A stretch of DNA of 64,000 nucleotides from Agrobacterium larrymoorei (GTDB taxonomy: Bacteria > Pseudomonadota > Alphaproteobacteria > Rhizobiales > Rhizobiaceae): the NCBI RefSeq assembly GCF_005145045.1, contig NZ_CP039691.1:1190001-1254000 (forward strand), written 5' to 3'. The translations under genes were made by a program, and so were the position numbers. This document shows, one piece after another, positions 27,631 through 37,207 of the stretch (the stretch's first letter is position 1; every line of letters starts with the position of its first letter). The notes beneath the pieces are model-generated. The model was not told where the DNA came from and made no database searches. It was given only the letters and a program-made list of their open reading frames with translations.

Positions 27631-30114
27631 TCACGCCTTTTCCACAAACCCATCCAGCACCCGCTTCTGCCCGGCACGGTCGAAATCGATGGTCAGCTTG
27701 TTGCCTTCTACCGAGGCCACGTTGCCGTTGCCGAATTTCAGGTGGAAGACGCGGTCGCCGATGGCGAATTTCGACGGGGTGTCGGCGACGGACTTTGCCA
27801 CCAGTTCGCCATCTATCGTGCGGGTGCGCGGGCCGCTTTCGCCGTAGCCGATGCGTTCTACGGAGTGGCCTGAGCGGGTGCCCCAATTGTCGCGCGTGGC
27901 ATCCGAGCGGTTGGCCTGGGCTCGTTTCCAGCCAGGTGTCGAATAGTTGTTGGTGAACGGGTCTGCCTTGTCGAAGCGTGACTGGCCGTAGCCGCCGCGC
28001 CCACCATAACCGCCGAAATTGCTCTCCGATGCGGAGACTTCAACATGGGAAGGCGGCAGTTCATCGAGGAAGCGGGAGGGCAGGGTGGATTGCCACAGGC
28101 CGTGGATGCGCCGGTTCGAGACGAACCAGATGTGGCAGCGGCGCTTCGCACGCGTGATGCCGACATAGGCGAGGCGGCGCTCTTCCTCGAGGCCGGAACG
28201 ACCGCCTTCATCCAATGAGCGCTGATGCGGGAACAGGCCTTCTTCCCAGCCCGGCAGAAACACGGTTTCGAATTCCAGACCCTTGGCGGAGTGCAGCGTC
28301 ATGATGGAAACGGCGTCGAGATCCTCGTTCTGCTCGGCATCCATCACGAGCGCGACGTGCTCGAGAAAGCCGCGCATGCTCTCGAAGCTCTCCATCGAGC
28401 GGATGAGTTCCTTCAGGTTTTCCAGTCGTCCGGGCGCTTCGGCGGTCTTATCCGCCTGCCACATGGCGGTGTAGCCGCTCTCGTCCAGTATCTGTTCGGC
28501 CAGAACCGTATGTTCGGTGTTTTCCAGCAGGCTCTGCCAGCGGCGGAAATCCTGCACCACGTCGAACAGCGCCTTGCGGGCTTTCGGCTTCAACTCGTCC
28601 GTCTCAATAATATCGGCGGCGGCAGCCAGCATGGGGATATCGCGAGCGCGCGCATAATCATGCAGGTTGCGGATCGTCGTATCGCCCAGGCCGCGCTTCG
28701 GCGTGTTGACGATACGCTCGAAGGCCAGATCGTCTGCCGGTTGGCAGACGAGGCGGAAATAGGCCATGGCGTCGCGAATTTCCAGACGCTCATAGAAGCG
28801 CGGGCCGCCGATAACGCGGTAGTTCAGACCGAGCGTAACGAAGCGATCTTCGAACTCGCGCATCTGGAAAGATGCACGAACCAGGATCGCCATGTTGTTG
28901 AGCGGATGATCCTTGCGCTGCAGCTGCTCGATCTCTTCGCCGACCGCGCGGGCTTCCTCTTCCGAATCCCAGGCAGCGTGGACCACGACTTTTTCATCGT
29001 TCGGATCGACACGATCGGTGAAGAGCGTCTTGCCGAGGCGGCCTTCATTATGGGCGATCAGGTGCCCGGCAGCGCCAAGAATATGTTCGGTGGAGCGATA
29101 ATTGCGCTCCAGCTTGATGACCTTGGCGCCGGGAAAATCCTTGTCGAAACGCAGGATATTATCCACTTCCGCGCCGCGCCAGCCATAGATGGACTGATCG
29201 TCATCGCCCACGCAACACACGTTCTGCGGCTCGCTTTTGGAGCGCTGGGCCAGAAGCCGCAGCCACATATATTGGGAGGTGTTGGTGTCCTGATACTCGT
29301 CCACCAGAATGTAACGGAACTTCTGGTGATACTCCTTCAGAATATCCGTGTGCTTGCGGAAAATGGTTATCGGGTGCATAAGCAGATCGCCGAAATCGCA
29401 GGCATTCAGCGTTCTCAAACGGGCCTGATAGGCGGCGTAAAGTTCGCGTCCCTTGCCGTTTGCAAAGGCGCGGCTGTCGCCTTCGGGAATATCCGGCGGT
29501 GTCAGACCCTTATTCTTCCAGTTGTCGATCATGCCCGCGAACTGCTTGGCAGGCCAGCGCTTGTCATCCAGACCTTCAGCCTGAATAAGCTGCTTGATGA
29601 GGCGGACAACATCGTCGGTATCGAGAATGGTGAAGTCCGATTTCAGCCCGACGAGCTCCGCATGTTTGCGCAGCAGCTTGACGCCGATGGAGTGGAACGT
29701 GCCGAGCCAGGGCATGCCTTCGACCGCGCCGCCAACGAGAACGCCGATACGCTCCTTCATCTCTCGCGCCGCTTTATTGGTGAAGGTCACTGCCAGAATC
29801 TGGCTGGGATAGGCGCGGTTGGTCGCGAGAATATGGGCGATACGCGTGGTCAACACGCGCGTCTTGCCCGTGCCCGCGCCCGCCAGAACCAGAACCGGTC
29901 CATCCAGCGTTTCGACAGCTTCGCGCTGTTCGGCGTTGAGGCCGGAAAGATAATCGGGCGCTGCACGCCCCTGGTCGCGGGCGGCCATGGCACGCGCGGC
30001 GATGCCCAGGCCCGGTGTACCTTGACCACCGGCAGCCGGTGCGCTCGGAGCCGGACGGCGCGGCTCATTTGGTTCTTCATCGAAGAACGGCATATCGTCG
30101 AAACTGTTGCTCAT
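27631..30114 (-). CDS. uvrD: UvrD/PcrA-type DNA helicase
   Basis: This superfamily 1A 3'-5' helicase acts in nucleotide excision repair, mismatch repair and fork maintenance. The 827-residue protein has Walker A AGAGTGKT at 78-85, the Q-motif LNAEQREAVE, Walker B ILVDEYQDTN, DDDQSIYGWRGAE, and the C-terminal SIMTLHSAKGLEFETVFLPG and RRLAYVGITRAK motifs. A disordered Pro/Ala N-terminus of about 55 residues and a C-terminal Tudor-like PcrA end (GDRVFHLKFGNGNV) are present. The ATG at 30114 was preferred to a TTG at 30123. Confidence 0.96.
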   Translation of the reverse strand: MSNSFDDMPFFDEEPNEPRRPAPSAPAAGGQGTPGLGIAARAMAARDQGRAAPDYLSGLNAEQREAVETLDGPVLVLAGAGTGKTRVLTTRIAHILATNRAYPSQILAVTFTNKAAREMKERIGVLVGGAVEGMPWLGTFHSIGVKLLRKHAELVGLKSDFTILDTDDVVRLIKQLIQAEGLDDKRWPAKQFAGMIDNWKNKGLTPPDIPEGDSRAFANGKGRELYAAYQARLRTLNACDFGDLLMHPITIFRKHTDILKEYHQKFRYILVDEYQDTNTSQYMWLRLLAQRSKSEPQNVCCVGDDDQSIYGWRGAEVDNILRFDKDFPGAKVIKLERNYRSTEHILGAAGHLIAHNEGRLGKTLFTDRVDPNDEKVVVHAAWDSEEEARAVGEEIEQLQRKDHPLNNMAILVRASFQMREFEDRFVTLGLNYRVIGGPRFYERLEIRDAMAYFRLVCQPADDLAFERIVNTPKRGLGDTTIRNLHDYARARDIPMLAAAADIIETDELKPKARKALFDVVQDFRRWQSLLENTEHTVLAEQILDESGYTAMWQADKTAEAPGRLENLKELIRSMESFESMRGFLEHVALVMDAEQNEDLDAVSIMTLHSAKGLEFETVFLPGWEEGLFPHQRSLDEGGRSGLEEERRLAYVGITRAKRRCHIWFVSNRRIHGLWQSTLPSRFLDELPPSHVEVSASESNFGGYGGRGGYGQSRFDKADPFTNNYSTPGWKRAQANRSDATRDNWGTRSGHSVERIGYGESGPRTRTIDGELVAKSVADTPSKFAIGDRVFHLKFGNGNVASVEGNKLTIDFDRAGQKRVLDGFVEKA

Positions 30115-30285
30115 GCGGCTCAATGTAGTGATTCGGGATATAAACGCCAGAAGTTCGTTCTTCTTTTATTCCCATATCGACTGTCTTCGTGATGATTTCG
30201 GGGCGGTTAGGGGCGTTTGGCAAGATTACGTATTGCATCATGGACGAGCGTGCAGGGTCAGAGTGTCTTCGAAGCTACCCATTTG

Positions 30286-30378
30286 CGTCATCCTCGGGCT
30301 TGACCCGAGGATCCATGGGCACCGCTGCTGGAGACGTGGCTGGATCCTCGGGTCAAGCCCGAGGATGACGGCAGTGGG
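30286..30378. repeat. RIME-type palindromic repeat
   Basis: CGTCATCCTCGGGCTTGACC (30286) and its inverted partner GGTCAAGCCCGAGGATGACG flank a short variable centre. It lies in the 330-nt gap between uvrD and the AhpD-like gene, which contains no other feature. Confidence 0.8.
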
Positions 30379-30444
30379 GATGGATTCGTCCTGCCAATTT
30401 TCTCAGTCATAAGGCGTTGATCGGTAGAACCAGTCCAACAGGCA

Positions 30445-30861
30445 CTACACTGATCGATCCACATCCGCATCAAATGCCGCATCCACCGGCAATTGAAGTG
30501 CTGTCGCAAGCTGGTTGGTTTTGGCGGCGAGCGCAATGACTTGCAGGAGGTCGGCATGCTGGTCGTTCGTCATCCCCTTGGCCTTCGCCGCTGCCGTGTG
30601 GGAATGGGCGCAATAGGAGCAGCCATTGGTGACGGAGACTGCGATATAGAGCATTTCCTTGACCACGGGATCGAGCGCGGAGGGCGTTGCCATGACGGCT
30701 TTTACCTCGGCCCAGGTCTTTTCCAGAAGATCGGGGTCGAAGGCGAGGTAGAGCCACATGTTGTTGATGAAATCGGATTTACGGGTGGTGCGGATATCAT
30801 CGAACACCGCTTTTACGCGCGGATCGGCTTCCGGGTTCTGTGCCTTCGAAACGGTGCTCAT
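30445..30861 (-). CDS. AhpD-like carboxymuconolactone decarboxylase family protein
   Basis: This 138-residue all-helical protein has the redox motif CSYCAHSHTAAA, the AhpD-type CxxC followed by His, so it is probably a peroxidase-like or thiol-active enzyme rather than a decarboxylase. GGGAGGAG stands 7 nt before the ATG at 30861; the frame is open to 30966 but the extension is not family-like. It is a single gene. Confidence 0.88.
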   Translation of the reverse strand: MSTVSKAQNPEADPRVKAVFDDIRTTRKSDFINNMWLYLAFDPDLLEKTWAEVKAVMATPSALDPVVKEMLYIAVSVTNGCSYCAHSHTAAAKAKGMTNDQHADLLQVIALAAKTNQLATALQLPVDAAFDADVDRSV

Positions 30862-31037
30862 CGATTTCTCCTCCCATATCGGCTTGCAGGAAGATGATAA
30901 CATGCTACCGGAAGACTGATGATCGGCTGATCGCATATTTTTTAAATGCGACCGGGTTTTTGTCACGATATTGCAACCTAAAATAAATTAAACGACCCTG
31001 TTTTGATTTGATGCAGTAAAAAGTCTGTTGAATTACA

Positions 31038-31056
31038 ATTCCGTAAGAAACGGAAT
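31038..31056. promoter_or_regulatory. Palindrome upstream of the RND operon
   Basis: ATTCCGT-AAGAA-ACGGAAT is a perfect 7-bp inverted repeat about 105 nt before the adaptor gene start. It is a candidate repressor site of the kind that controls efflux operons; no regulator gene is adjacent. Confidence 0.35.
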
Positions 31057-31162
31057 CTTGCGTTGCGTTGTTATGCACGAGCAAAGATACTGCGGCAAAT
31101 CATCCGGCAGCCCCTGGGCTTTAGAGCGCGGCTTAGAACGGAAAGATCATACGGAGAATTGC

Positions 31163-32320
31163 ATGCGGGTTTGGAGCCAAGTCGTTGTCAGTCTTGCAGT
31201 CGTTGGGGCTGGTTTCGGTCTATGGGCGTTTAATTCGTCCACGGGGCAGGGCCTGCTTGCGAAGACTGGCATTGTGGGCGCGGACAAACCTGCCGCCCAG
31301 ACTGCTTCGGGCTCTCCTGCGCGCGGTGGTTCCGGTGGTCAGGGTGGTGGCGGCGGACGCAATAATGCGACGCTGGTCGTTACCTCGCCGGTGAAGACAG
31401 GCACGGTGAACGACCGCCTGAATGCCATCGGCAATGGCGAAGCGATCCAGACCGTGACGGTTACGCCGCAAGCCTCGGGCCTGATCTCGGAAATCCTCGT
31501 TTCTTCCGGCCAGAAGGTCAAAGAGGGTGATGTTCTGGCGCGGCTCGATGATGACGAGCAGCTGATCGAGCGCGACAAGGCACAGGTTTCGCTAAAAAGC
31601 GCTATCGAGAAATCCACCTCCTATAAGAACCTGCAATCCGTCGCGCGTCTCGACGTGCTGGATGCGCAGATTGCCGAAGAAGCGGCAAAGCTTGCGGTCA
31701 GTACGGCGGAACTCAATCTCAAGCGCCGCAACATCGTGGCGCCAATCGAAGGCATTGCCGGGATCGTGGCTATCAATGTCGGGGACAATGCAACGACGCA
31801 GACAAGCATCGTCAGCCTCGATGATCGCTCGAAAATCCTCGTCAACTTCTGGGCGCCGGAGCGCTTTACCACCGCCATCAAGGTGGGCATGCCGGTTGAA
31901 GCGACGTCGATTTCGCGCCCGGGCGAGACGTTCAAGGGTGAAGTGGAGGCGGTCGATAACCGCGTGGATGAGGCAAGCCGCACCGTGCGCGTCCGCGCCG
32001 TGTTCGATAATGCCAGGGATGAGCTTCGCGCGGGCATGTCCTTCGGCGTGACCATGCGGTTTCAGGGCGAAACGTTTCCGTCTGTCGATCCGCTGGCCGT
32101 GCAGTGGGATGCCGAGGGCTCTTACGTCTGGCGCGTGACGGACAACAAGTCCGGCAAGGTCCGTGTTCAGGTGGTTCAGCGCAACCCGGATTCGGTTCTG
32201 GTGAAGGCCGAGCTGGCGCAGGGCGATCTGCTGGTAACCGAAGGTCTTCAGCGCGTTCGTGAAGGTGGCGCGGTGCGCATTGGCAATGAACCGAAAGCAC
32301 CGGAGGTCGCAAGCCAGTGA
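31163..32320 (+). CDS. RND efflux periplasmic adaptor (membrane fusion protein)
   Basis: This 385-residue HlyD/MexA-type adaptor has an N-terminal anchor (VVVSLAVVGAGFGLWAF), a Gly-rich spacer (about 55-70), a lipoyl half-motif TPQASGLISEILVSSGQKV, an alpha-hairpin around residues 130-190, the second lipoyl half (IVAPIEGIAGIVAINVGD) and a beta-barrel. No lipobox is seen. GGAGAA precedes the ATG at 31163. It overlaps the pump gene by 4 bp, so they are coupled. No outer membrane factor gene is in the window, so a shared TolC is expected. Confidence 0.93.
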   Translation: MRVWSQVVVSLAVVGAGFGLWAFNSSTGQGLLAKTGIVGADKPAAQTASGSPARGGSGGQGGGGGRNNATLVVTSPVKTGTVNDRLNAIGNGEAIQTVTVTPQASGLISEILVSSGQKVKEGDVLARLDDDEQLIERDKAQVSLKSAIEKSTSYKNLQSVARLDVLDAQIAEEAAKLAVSTAELNLKRRNIVAPIEGIAGIVAINVGDNATTQTSIVSLDDRSKILVNFWAPERFTTAIKVGMPVEATSISRPGETFKGEVEAVDNRVDEASRTVRVRAVFDNARDELRAGMSFGVTMRFQGETFPSVDPLAVQWDAEGSYVWRVTDNKSGKVRVQVVQRNPDSVLVKAELAQGDLLVTEGLQRVREGGAVRIGNEPKAPEVASQ

Positions 32321-35300
32321 GTGGACCTCAGAACGGACAGACGCCGCCAACCGGTCAGGATTCGAAGCTGGCCTTCACAGCGCTTTTCGTGCGCAGGCCC
32401 ATTCTCGCCGCCGTTATCAATACGCTGCTGGTGGTCGCTGGCCTTGCCGCGCTCGTCGGCGTGGAGGTGCGCGAGTTGCCGGATGTCGACCGCCCGGTTA
32501 TTTCGGTGCGCACGACCTATGACGGCGCGTCTCCGCAGACCATCGATCAGGAAGTGACGCAGACAATCGAAGGGGCTGTCGCGCGTGTTAGCGGCGTGAA
32601 GTCCATTTCGTCCGCGTCGCAGTTCGGCACCAGCCGCGTGACGCTGGAATTTGGTGACAATATCGACCTTGCCGTTGCGGCAAACGATGTGCGCGATGCG
32701 ATTGGCCGTGTAGCGAACCAGATGCCGGATGATGCGGACGAACCGCAGATCATCAAGGCCGATTCTGACAGCCAGCCGATCATGCGCCTTGCCGTCACCT
32801 CGTCCACGCTCAGCATGGAAGACCTGACGAAGCTGGTAGATGACGAGATCATCGACCGTCTGGCGGCGGTGGATGGCGTGGCCGATGTGGAGCTCTATGG
32901 CGATCAGGAAAAGGTTTTCCGCATCGATCTGGACCAGGCGGCACTTGCCAGCCGGGGCCTGACGGTGACGGATGTTTCCAATGCGCTGGCAACGGCGGCG
33001 CTCGATGTTCCTGCCGGTTCGCTGAAAAGCACGACGCAGGATATCGTGGTTCGCGCAACCGCCAATCTGACGACGCCTGCCGAGTTCGAAAACCTCATCA
33101 TCAAAAACAAGGTGCGCCTGCGCGATATTGCAAGCGTGCAGCTTGGCGCGGATGACGAAAGCACGTCGCTTCGCTCCAACGGCGTGCAGGGTGTGGGCCT
33201 TGGCGTCATCAGGCAGGCGCAGTCCAATACGCTCAACATTTCAAGCGGCGTGAAGGCGGCTGTGGATGCCATGGCGCCGAACCTGCCGGAGGGCACGCGC
33301 ATCGTCGTGACCAGTGACGATGCCGTTTTCATCGAGGGTGCGCTTCACGAAGTGGAACTGGCGCTCGGCCTTTCCGCGCTGATCGTCGTGGTCGTTCTTT
33401 ATCTCTTCCTGCGGGATTGGCGCGCAACGCTTATTCCTGCCATTACGATGCCAGTTGCGCTGATCGGCACGCTCGTTGCGATTTATATGGTGGGCTTTTC
33501 CATCAACATCCTGACCCTGCTCGCCATCGTGCTGGCAACGGGTCTGGTGGTGGACGATGCCATTGTGGTGCTGGAAAACATCGTGCGCCGTCGTGCAGAA
33601 GGCATGGGGCCGCGTGCCGCAGCCGTTCTCGGCACGCAGGAGGTTTTCTTTGCGGTTCTGGCAACGACGGCCACACTTGCCGCCGTGTTCATTCCGCTGT
33701 CCTTCCTTCCCGGCCAGCTTGGCGGCCTGTTCCGTGAATTCGGTTTCGTGCTGGCTTTCGCAGTCGGTCTGTCTTCGGTGGTGGCGCTGACGCTGTGCCC
33801 CATGCTGGCATCGCGCATGTTGAAGAAGCCGGTGGAGGACCAGAGCGGTCCGCTTGCCTGGTTCGGCAATCTCTTTGCCACGACCTACAAGAACACGCTT
33901 TCGAGCTGCCTCAGCAATCCGCTGATCGTTATCGTCGTGTCGCTTGCCTTTGCCGGTGCGTCCTGGGTGGCGTTCGGCATGGTGCAGAACGAATTGACGC
34001 CGCGCGAAGACCGTTCCTCCATCTTCATGCGCGTCACCGCGCCGCAGGGCGTCAGCCTCGAATATACGCGCGACCAGTTGCAGCGCATCGAGGAGAACCT
34101 GAAGCCCCTGCGCGACAGTGGCGAAATTCGCAACATCTATTCGATCACCGGCATGAACGGCTCGTCCAACACCGGTTTCATGGTGCTGACGCTGGCCCCA
34201 TGGGCAGACCGCGACCGGACGCAGAACCAGATCGCACAGGATATCAACGCCGCAGCACAGAAGGTGCCTGCACTGCGCGGCACGGCGCAGCAGCCGAACA
34301 GCCTGCGCATTCGTGGTGCTGGCAACGGGCTGAGCATGGCGATGGTCGGTTCGAACTACCCGGCACTGACCGAGGCCACGCAGAAGCTGCTTCTGGCGAT
34401 GGAAGAAACCGGCATGTTCGATACGCCGCGTTTCGATAACGAGCCCAATCAGGCGCAGCTTTCCGTCGCCATCGACCGCGAGCGTGCTTCCGACCTCGGC
34501 ATCGATATTACCGGCCTGTCTCGCGCCATGCAGTCTCTGCTCGAGGGCCGTTCCATCGTGGATGTGTTCGTGGATGGCGATGCCATTCCGGTGCGTCTTC
34601 TGGCCTCCACGCGTCCTATCAACGATCCGACCGATCTCGAAAACATCTTCCTGAAAACGGGAGATGGCAAGATGGTGCCGATGTCGGTGATTGCCTCGCT
34701 GAAGGAAAACGCCGTTGCGCCGCAGCTGAACCGTGAGCAGCAGCTGCCATCCGTCGGTTTTTCCGCCAATCTGCGCGAAGGCGTTTCGCTGGGTGAGGCG
34801 GCGGCCAAGGTCAATGAGCTGGCAGGCCAGATCATGCCATCCGGCGCGCGCCTGATGCCGCTGGGTGAAGCCGCAACGCTTCAGGAAAATTCCAGCGGTA
34901 TGCTGCTGACCTTCGGCTTTGCCATCGCCATCATCTTCCTCGTGCTCGCGGCACAGTTCGAAAGCGTGTTGAGCTCGCTCATCATCATGACCACGGTGCC
35001 GCTCGGTCTTGCCTGCGCCGTCATCGCGCTGCTCGTTACGGGATCGAGCCTCAACGTCTATAGCCAGATCGGCCTCGTGCTTCTGGTGGGCGTCATGGCC
35101 AAGAACGGTATTCTCATCGTGGAATTCGCCAACCACCTGCGCGATCAGGGCGCAAGCGTGCGCGAAGCCATCGAGAAAGCCTGCAGCATCCGCCTGCGCC
35201 CGGTGATGATGACGATGATCGCGACCATTCTCGGTGGCGTGCCGCTGGTGCTGGCACAGGGTGCCGGCGCCGAGGCACGTATCGCGCTCGGCTGGGTCAT

Positions 35301-35481
35301 CGTCGGTGGTTTGGGCTTTGCGACGCTGGTGACGCTCTATATTACGCCGGTGTCCTATCTTCTCCTCGCGCGCTTTGCCAAGCCGCAGGCAGATGAGGAA
35401 ATTCGCCTGCATCGCGAACTGGAAACGGCCATCCGCCGCCGCGCAATCGAGGAAGACAAGCCGCTTCTTGCCGCGGAATGA
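32317..35481 (+). CDS. RND multidrug efflux pump (HAE-1 type)
   Basis: The 1054-residue inner membrane proton-driven pump has 12 helices and two large periplasmic loops. It opens with FVRRPILAAVINTLLVVAG, and helix 4 has LVVDDAIVVLENIVRR with the two Asp of the proton relay. The start is GTG overlapping the adaptor stop (GTGA). The substrate range cannot be read from sequence. It is followed by a terminator. Confidence 0.95.
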   Translation: MSGPQNGQTPPTGQDSKLAFTALFVRRPILAAVINTLLVVAGLAALVGVEVRELPDVDRPVISVRTTYDGASPQTIDQEVTQTIEGAVARVSGVKSISSASQFGTSRVTLEFGDNIDLAVAANDVRDAIGRVANQMPDDADEPQIIKADSDSQPIMRLAVTSSTLSMEDLTKLVDDEIIDRLAAVDGVADVELYGDQEKVFRIDLDQAALASRGLTVTDVSNALATAALDVPAGSLKSTTQDIVVRATANLTTPAEFENLIIKNKVRLRDIASVQLGADDESTSLRSNGVQGVGLGVIRQAQSNTLNISSGVKAAVDAMAPNLPEGTRIVVTSDDAVFIEGALHEVELALGLSALIVVVVLYLFLRDWRATLIPAITMPVALIGTLVAIYMVGFSINILTLLAIVLATGLVVDDAIVVLENIVRRRAEGMGPRAAAVLGTQEVFFAVLATTATLAAVFIPLSFLPGQLGGLFREFGFVLAFAVGLSSVVALTLCPMLASRMLKKPVEDQSGPLAWFGNLFATTYKNTLSSCLSNPLIVIVVSLAFAGASWVAFGMVQNELTPREDRSSIFMRVTAPQGVSLEYTRDQLQRIEENLKPLRDSGEIRNIYSITGMNGSSNTGFMVLTLAPWADRDRTQNQIAQDINAAAQKVPALRGTAQQPNSLRIRGAGNGLSMAMVGSNYPALTEATQKLLLAMEETGMFDTPRFDNEPNQAQLSVAIDRERASDLGIDITGLSRAMQSLLEGRSIVDVFVDGDAIPVRLLASTRPINDPTDLENIFLKTGDGKMVPMSVIASLKENAVAPQLNREQQLPSVGFSANLREGVSLGEAAAKVNELAGQIMPSGARLMPLGEAATLQENSSGMLLTFGFAIAIIFLVLAAQFESVLSSLIIMTTVPLGLACAVIALLVTGSSLNVYSQIGLVLLVGVMAKNGILIVEFANHLRDQGASVREAIEKACSIRLRPVMMTMIATILGGVPLVLAQGAGAEARIALGWVIVGGLGFATLVTLYITPVSYLLLARFAKPQADEEIRLHRELETAIRRRAIEEDKPLLAAE

Positions 35482-35547
35482 TTTGCCGCTAAAGGCTGGT
35501 CCCGCGAAATGCCAATGCTGGACAAAGCTTACGCCGTGTCACATACC

Positions 35548-35585
35548 ACGCCGGGCTCGCGCATGAATGCGAGTCCGGTGTTTTA
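35548..35585 (+). terminator. Terminator of the RND operon
   Basis: CCGGGCTCGC and GCGAGTCCGG form a 10-bp stem (one G-T pair) around GCATGAAT, followed by TGTTTTA. It lies just before the FAD oxidase start. Confidence 0.75.
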
Positions 35586-35601
35586 GCATGTGGAGCAGAT
35601 C

Positions 35602-37011
35602 ATGGCCTTGAAGGATGTCGTATCGGGAGCACGAAACGAGGCTGGCATTGCCGCCGTTCTCGAGGTTCTGAAAGGCGCTCTTGGCGAGAAATTCCAGACC
35701 GGCCGGTCCTTCCGCGAGCAGCATTCCCACACGACGACCTATCTCACCACGCAGCTGCCGGATGGCGTTGCCTTCGTGGAAAATGCCGATGATGTGAAAG
35801 CCGTCGTGAAAGCCTGCGCTGCGCACAAGGTGCCCGTCATTCCCTTCGGCACAGGGTCTTCTCTGGAAGGGCAGGTGAACGCGCCTTCGGGCGGAATATC
35901 CATAGATTTCAGCCGGATGAATCGTATTATCGAAGTCAATGCTGAGGATCTGGATGTGACGGTGGAGCCGGGCGTGACCCGCGAACAGCTCAACACCTAT
36001 CTGCGCGATACCGGCCTGTTCTTCCCAATCGATCCCGGCGCGAATGCCTCCATCGGCGGCATGGCCTCCACCCGCGCTTCGGGCACCAATGCCGTGCGCT
36101 ATGGTACGATGAAGGACAATGTTCTGGCCGTGACGGCAGTGACCGCGAATGGCAAGGAGATCCGCACCGGAAGGCGCGCGCGCAAATCCTCTGCCGGTTA
36201 CGATCTGACACGGCTCTTCGTCGGCGCGGAGGGCACGCTCGGCGTTCTGACCTCCGTCACGCTCAAGCTTCAGGGCATTCCTGAAAAAATCGCAGGCGGC
36301 GTCTGCACCTTCGATAGCATCAAGGCGGCTTGTGACGCCGTAATCATGACGATCCAGATCGGCGTTCCGGTTGCTCGCATCGAGCTTCTCGATGACGTCC
36401 AGATCCGCGCCTGCAACGCCTATTCCGGTCTCGCTTATGAGGAGAAGCCCACTCTGTTCGTGGAGTTTCACGGCACGGAGGAGACGACCGCGCTGCAATC
36501 CCAGCAGTTTGCCGAGATCGTCGCCGAATTCGGCAGCACGGATTTCAAGTGGACGGGCGATGCGCAGGAGCGCAACAAGCTGTGGAAAGCCCGCCATGAT
36601 GCCTATTGGGCCTCGCGCGCGCTCGCGCCACATCTGGACGGCCTTTCGACCGATGTCTGCGTGCCGATTTCCCGCCTTGCCGACTGCGTGGTGGAAACGC
36701 AGCAGGACATTGCCGAAAACAACATGCTTGCTCCTATCGTCGGCCATGCTGGGGATGGAAACTTCCACGTTCTGGTGCTTTTCGATGGAAAAGACCCGGC
36801 AAGCGTTGCGAAAACGGAAGCCTTCGTCGCACGTCTCAACCGCCGCGCCATTGCCGTGGATGGCACCTGCACGGGAGAGCATGGCATAGGGCAGGGGAAG
36901 ATGAGTTTTCTTGAGGAAGAGGCCGGAAACGCGCTCGATACGATGCGTGCCATCAAGCGGTCACTTGATCCGGATAATATTTTCAATCCGGGCAAGCTGT
37001 TCCGCCTCTGA
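35602..37011 (+). CDS. FAD-linked oxidase, D-lactate dehydrogenase (cytochrome)/GlcD type
   Basis: This 469-residue flavoenzyme oxidises a 2-hydroxy acid such as D-lactate and passes electrons to the respiratory chain. The N-terminal PCMH FAD domain shows PVIPFGTGSSLEGQ and DPGANASIGGMASTRASGTN. The C-terminal oxidase domain has ICVPI-like and HAGDGNFH motifs and ends CTGEHGIGQGKMSFLEEE ... NIFNPGKLF. These are hallmarks of the D-LDH/GlcD family. No iron-sulfur partner gene is adjacent. An ATG at 35590 is an alternative start. Confidence 0.9.
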   Translation: MALKDVVSGARNEAGIAAVLEVLKGALGEKFQTGRSFREQHSHTTTYLTTQLPDGVAFVENADDVKAVVKACAAHKVPVIPFGTGSSLEGQVNAPSGGISIDFSRMNRIIEVNAEDLDVTVEPGVTREQLNTYLRDTGLFFPIDPGANASIGGMASTRASGTNAVRYGTMKDNVLAVTAVTANGKEIRTGRRARKSSAGYDLTRLFVGAEGTLGVLTSVTLKLQGIPEKIAGGVCTFDSIKAACDAVIMTIQIGVPVARIELLDDVQIRACNAYSGLAYEEKPTLFVEFHGTEETTALQSQQFAEIVAEFGSTDFKWTGDAQERNKLWKARHDAYWASRALAPHLDGLSTDVCVPISRLADCVVETQQDIAENNMLAPIVGHAGDGNFHVLVLFDGKDPASVAKTEAFVARLNRRAIAVDGTCTGEHGIGQGKMSFLEEEAGNALDTMRAIKRSLDPDNIFNPGKLFRL

Positions 37012-37086
37012 CTTGGTTAGAAACCGGGCAATCTTTCGCTAATTGATGCTTGCCCTAGAGCGAAAAAACGCTAGTTTTCATCGGTG

Positions 37087-37196
37087 ATTAGAGCGTTTCC
37101 GTCTTCTTCCGAACACGGAAACGCTCTAATTCCTTGTTTAACGCATTGTCCGGACGCAAAACCGCTTCGCACTTTTGCTGGAAATGCTCTAAGGGA
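37087..37196. repeat. Rhizobiales intergenic repeat with 15-bp stem
   Basis: ATTAGAGCGTTTCCG (37087-37101) pairs perfectly with CGGAAACGCTCTAAT (37116-37130). It is followed by the CGCAAAACCGCTTCGCACTT segment and GGAAATGCTCTAA, which I know as a common dispersed motif in this order. It may serve as terminator for the oxidase gene. Confidence 0.65.
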
Positions 37197-37207
37197 GACG
37201 ACGGGTC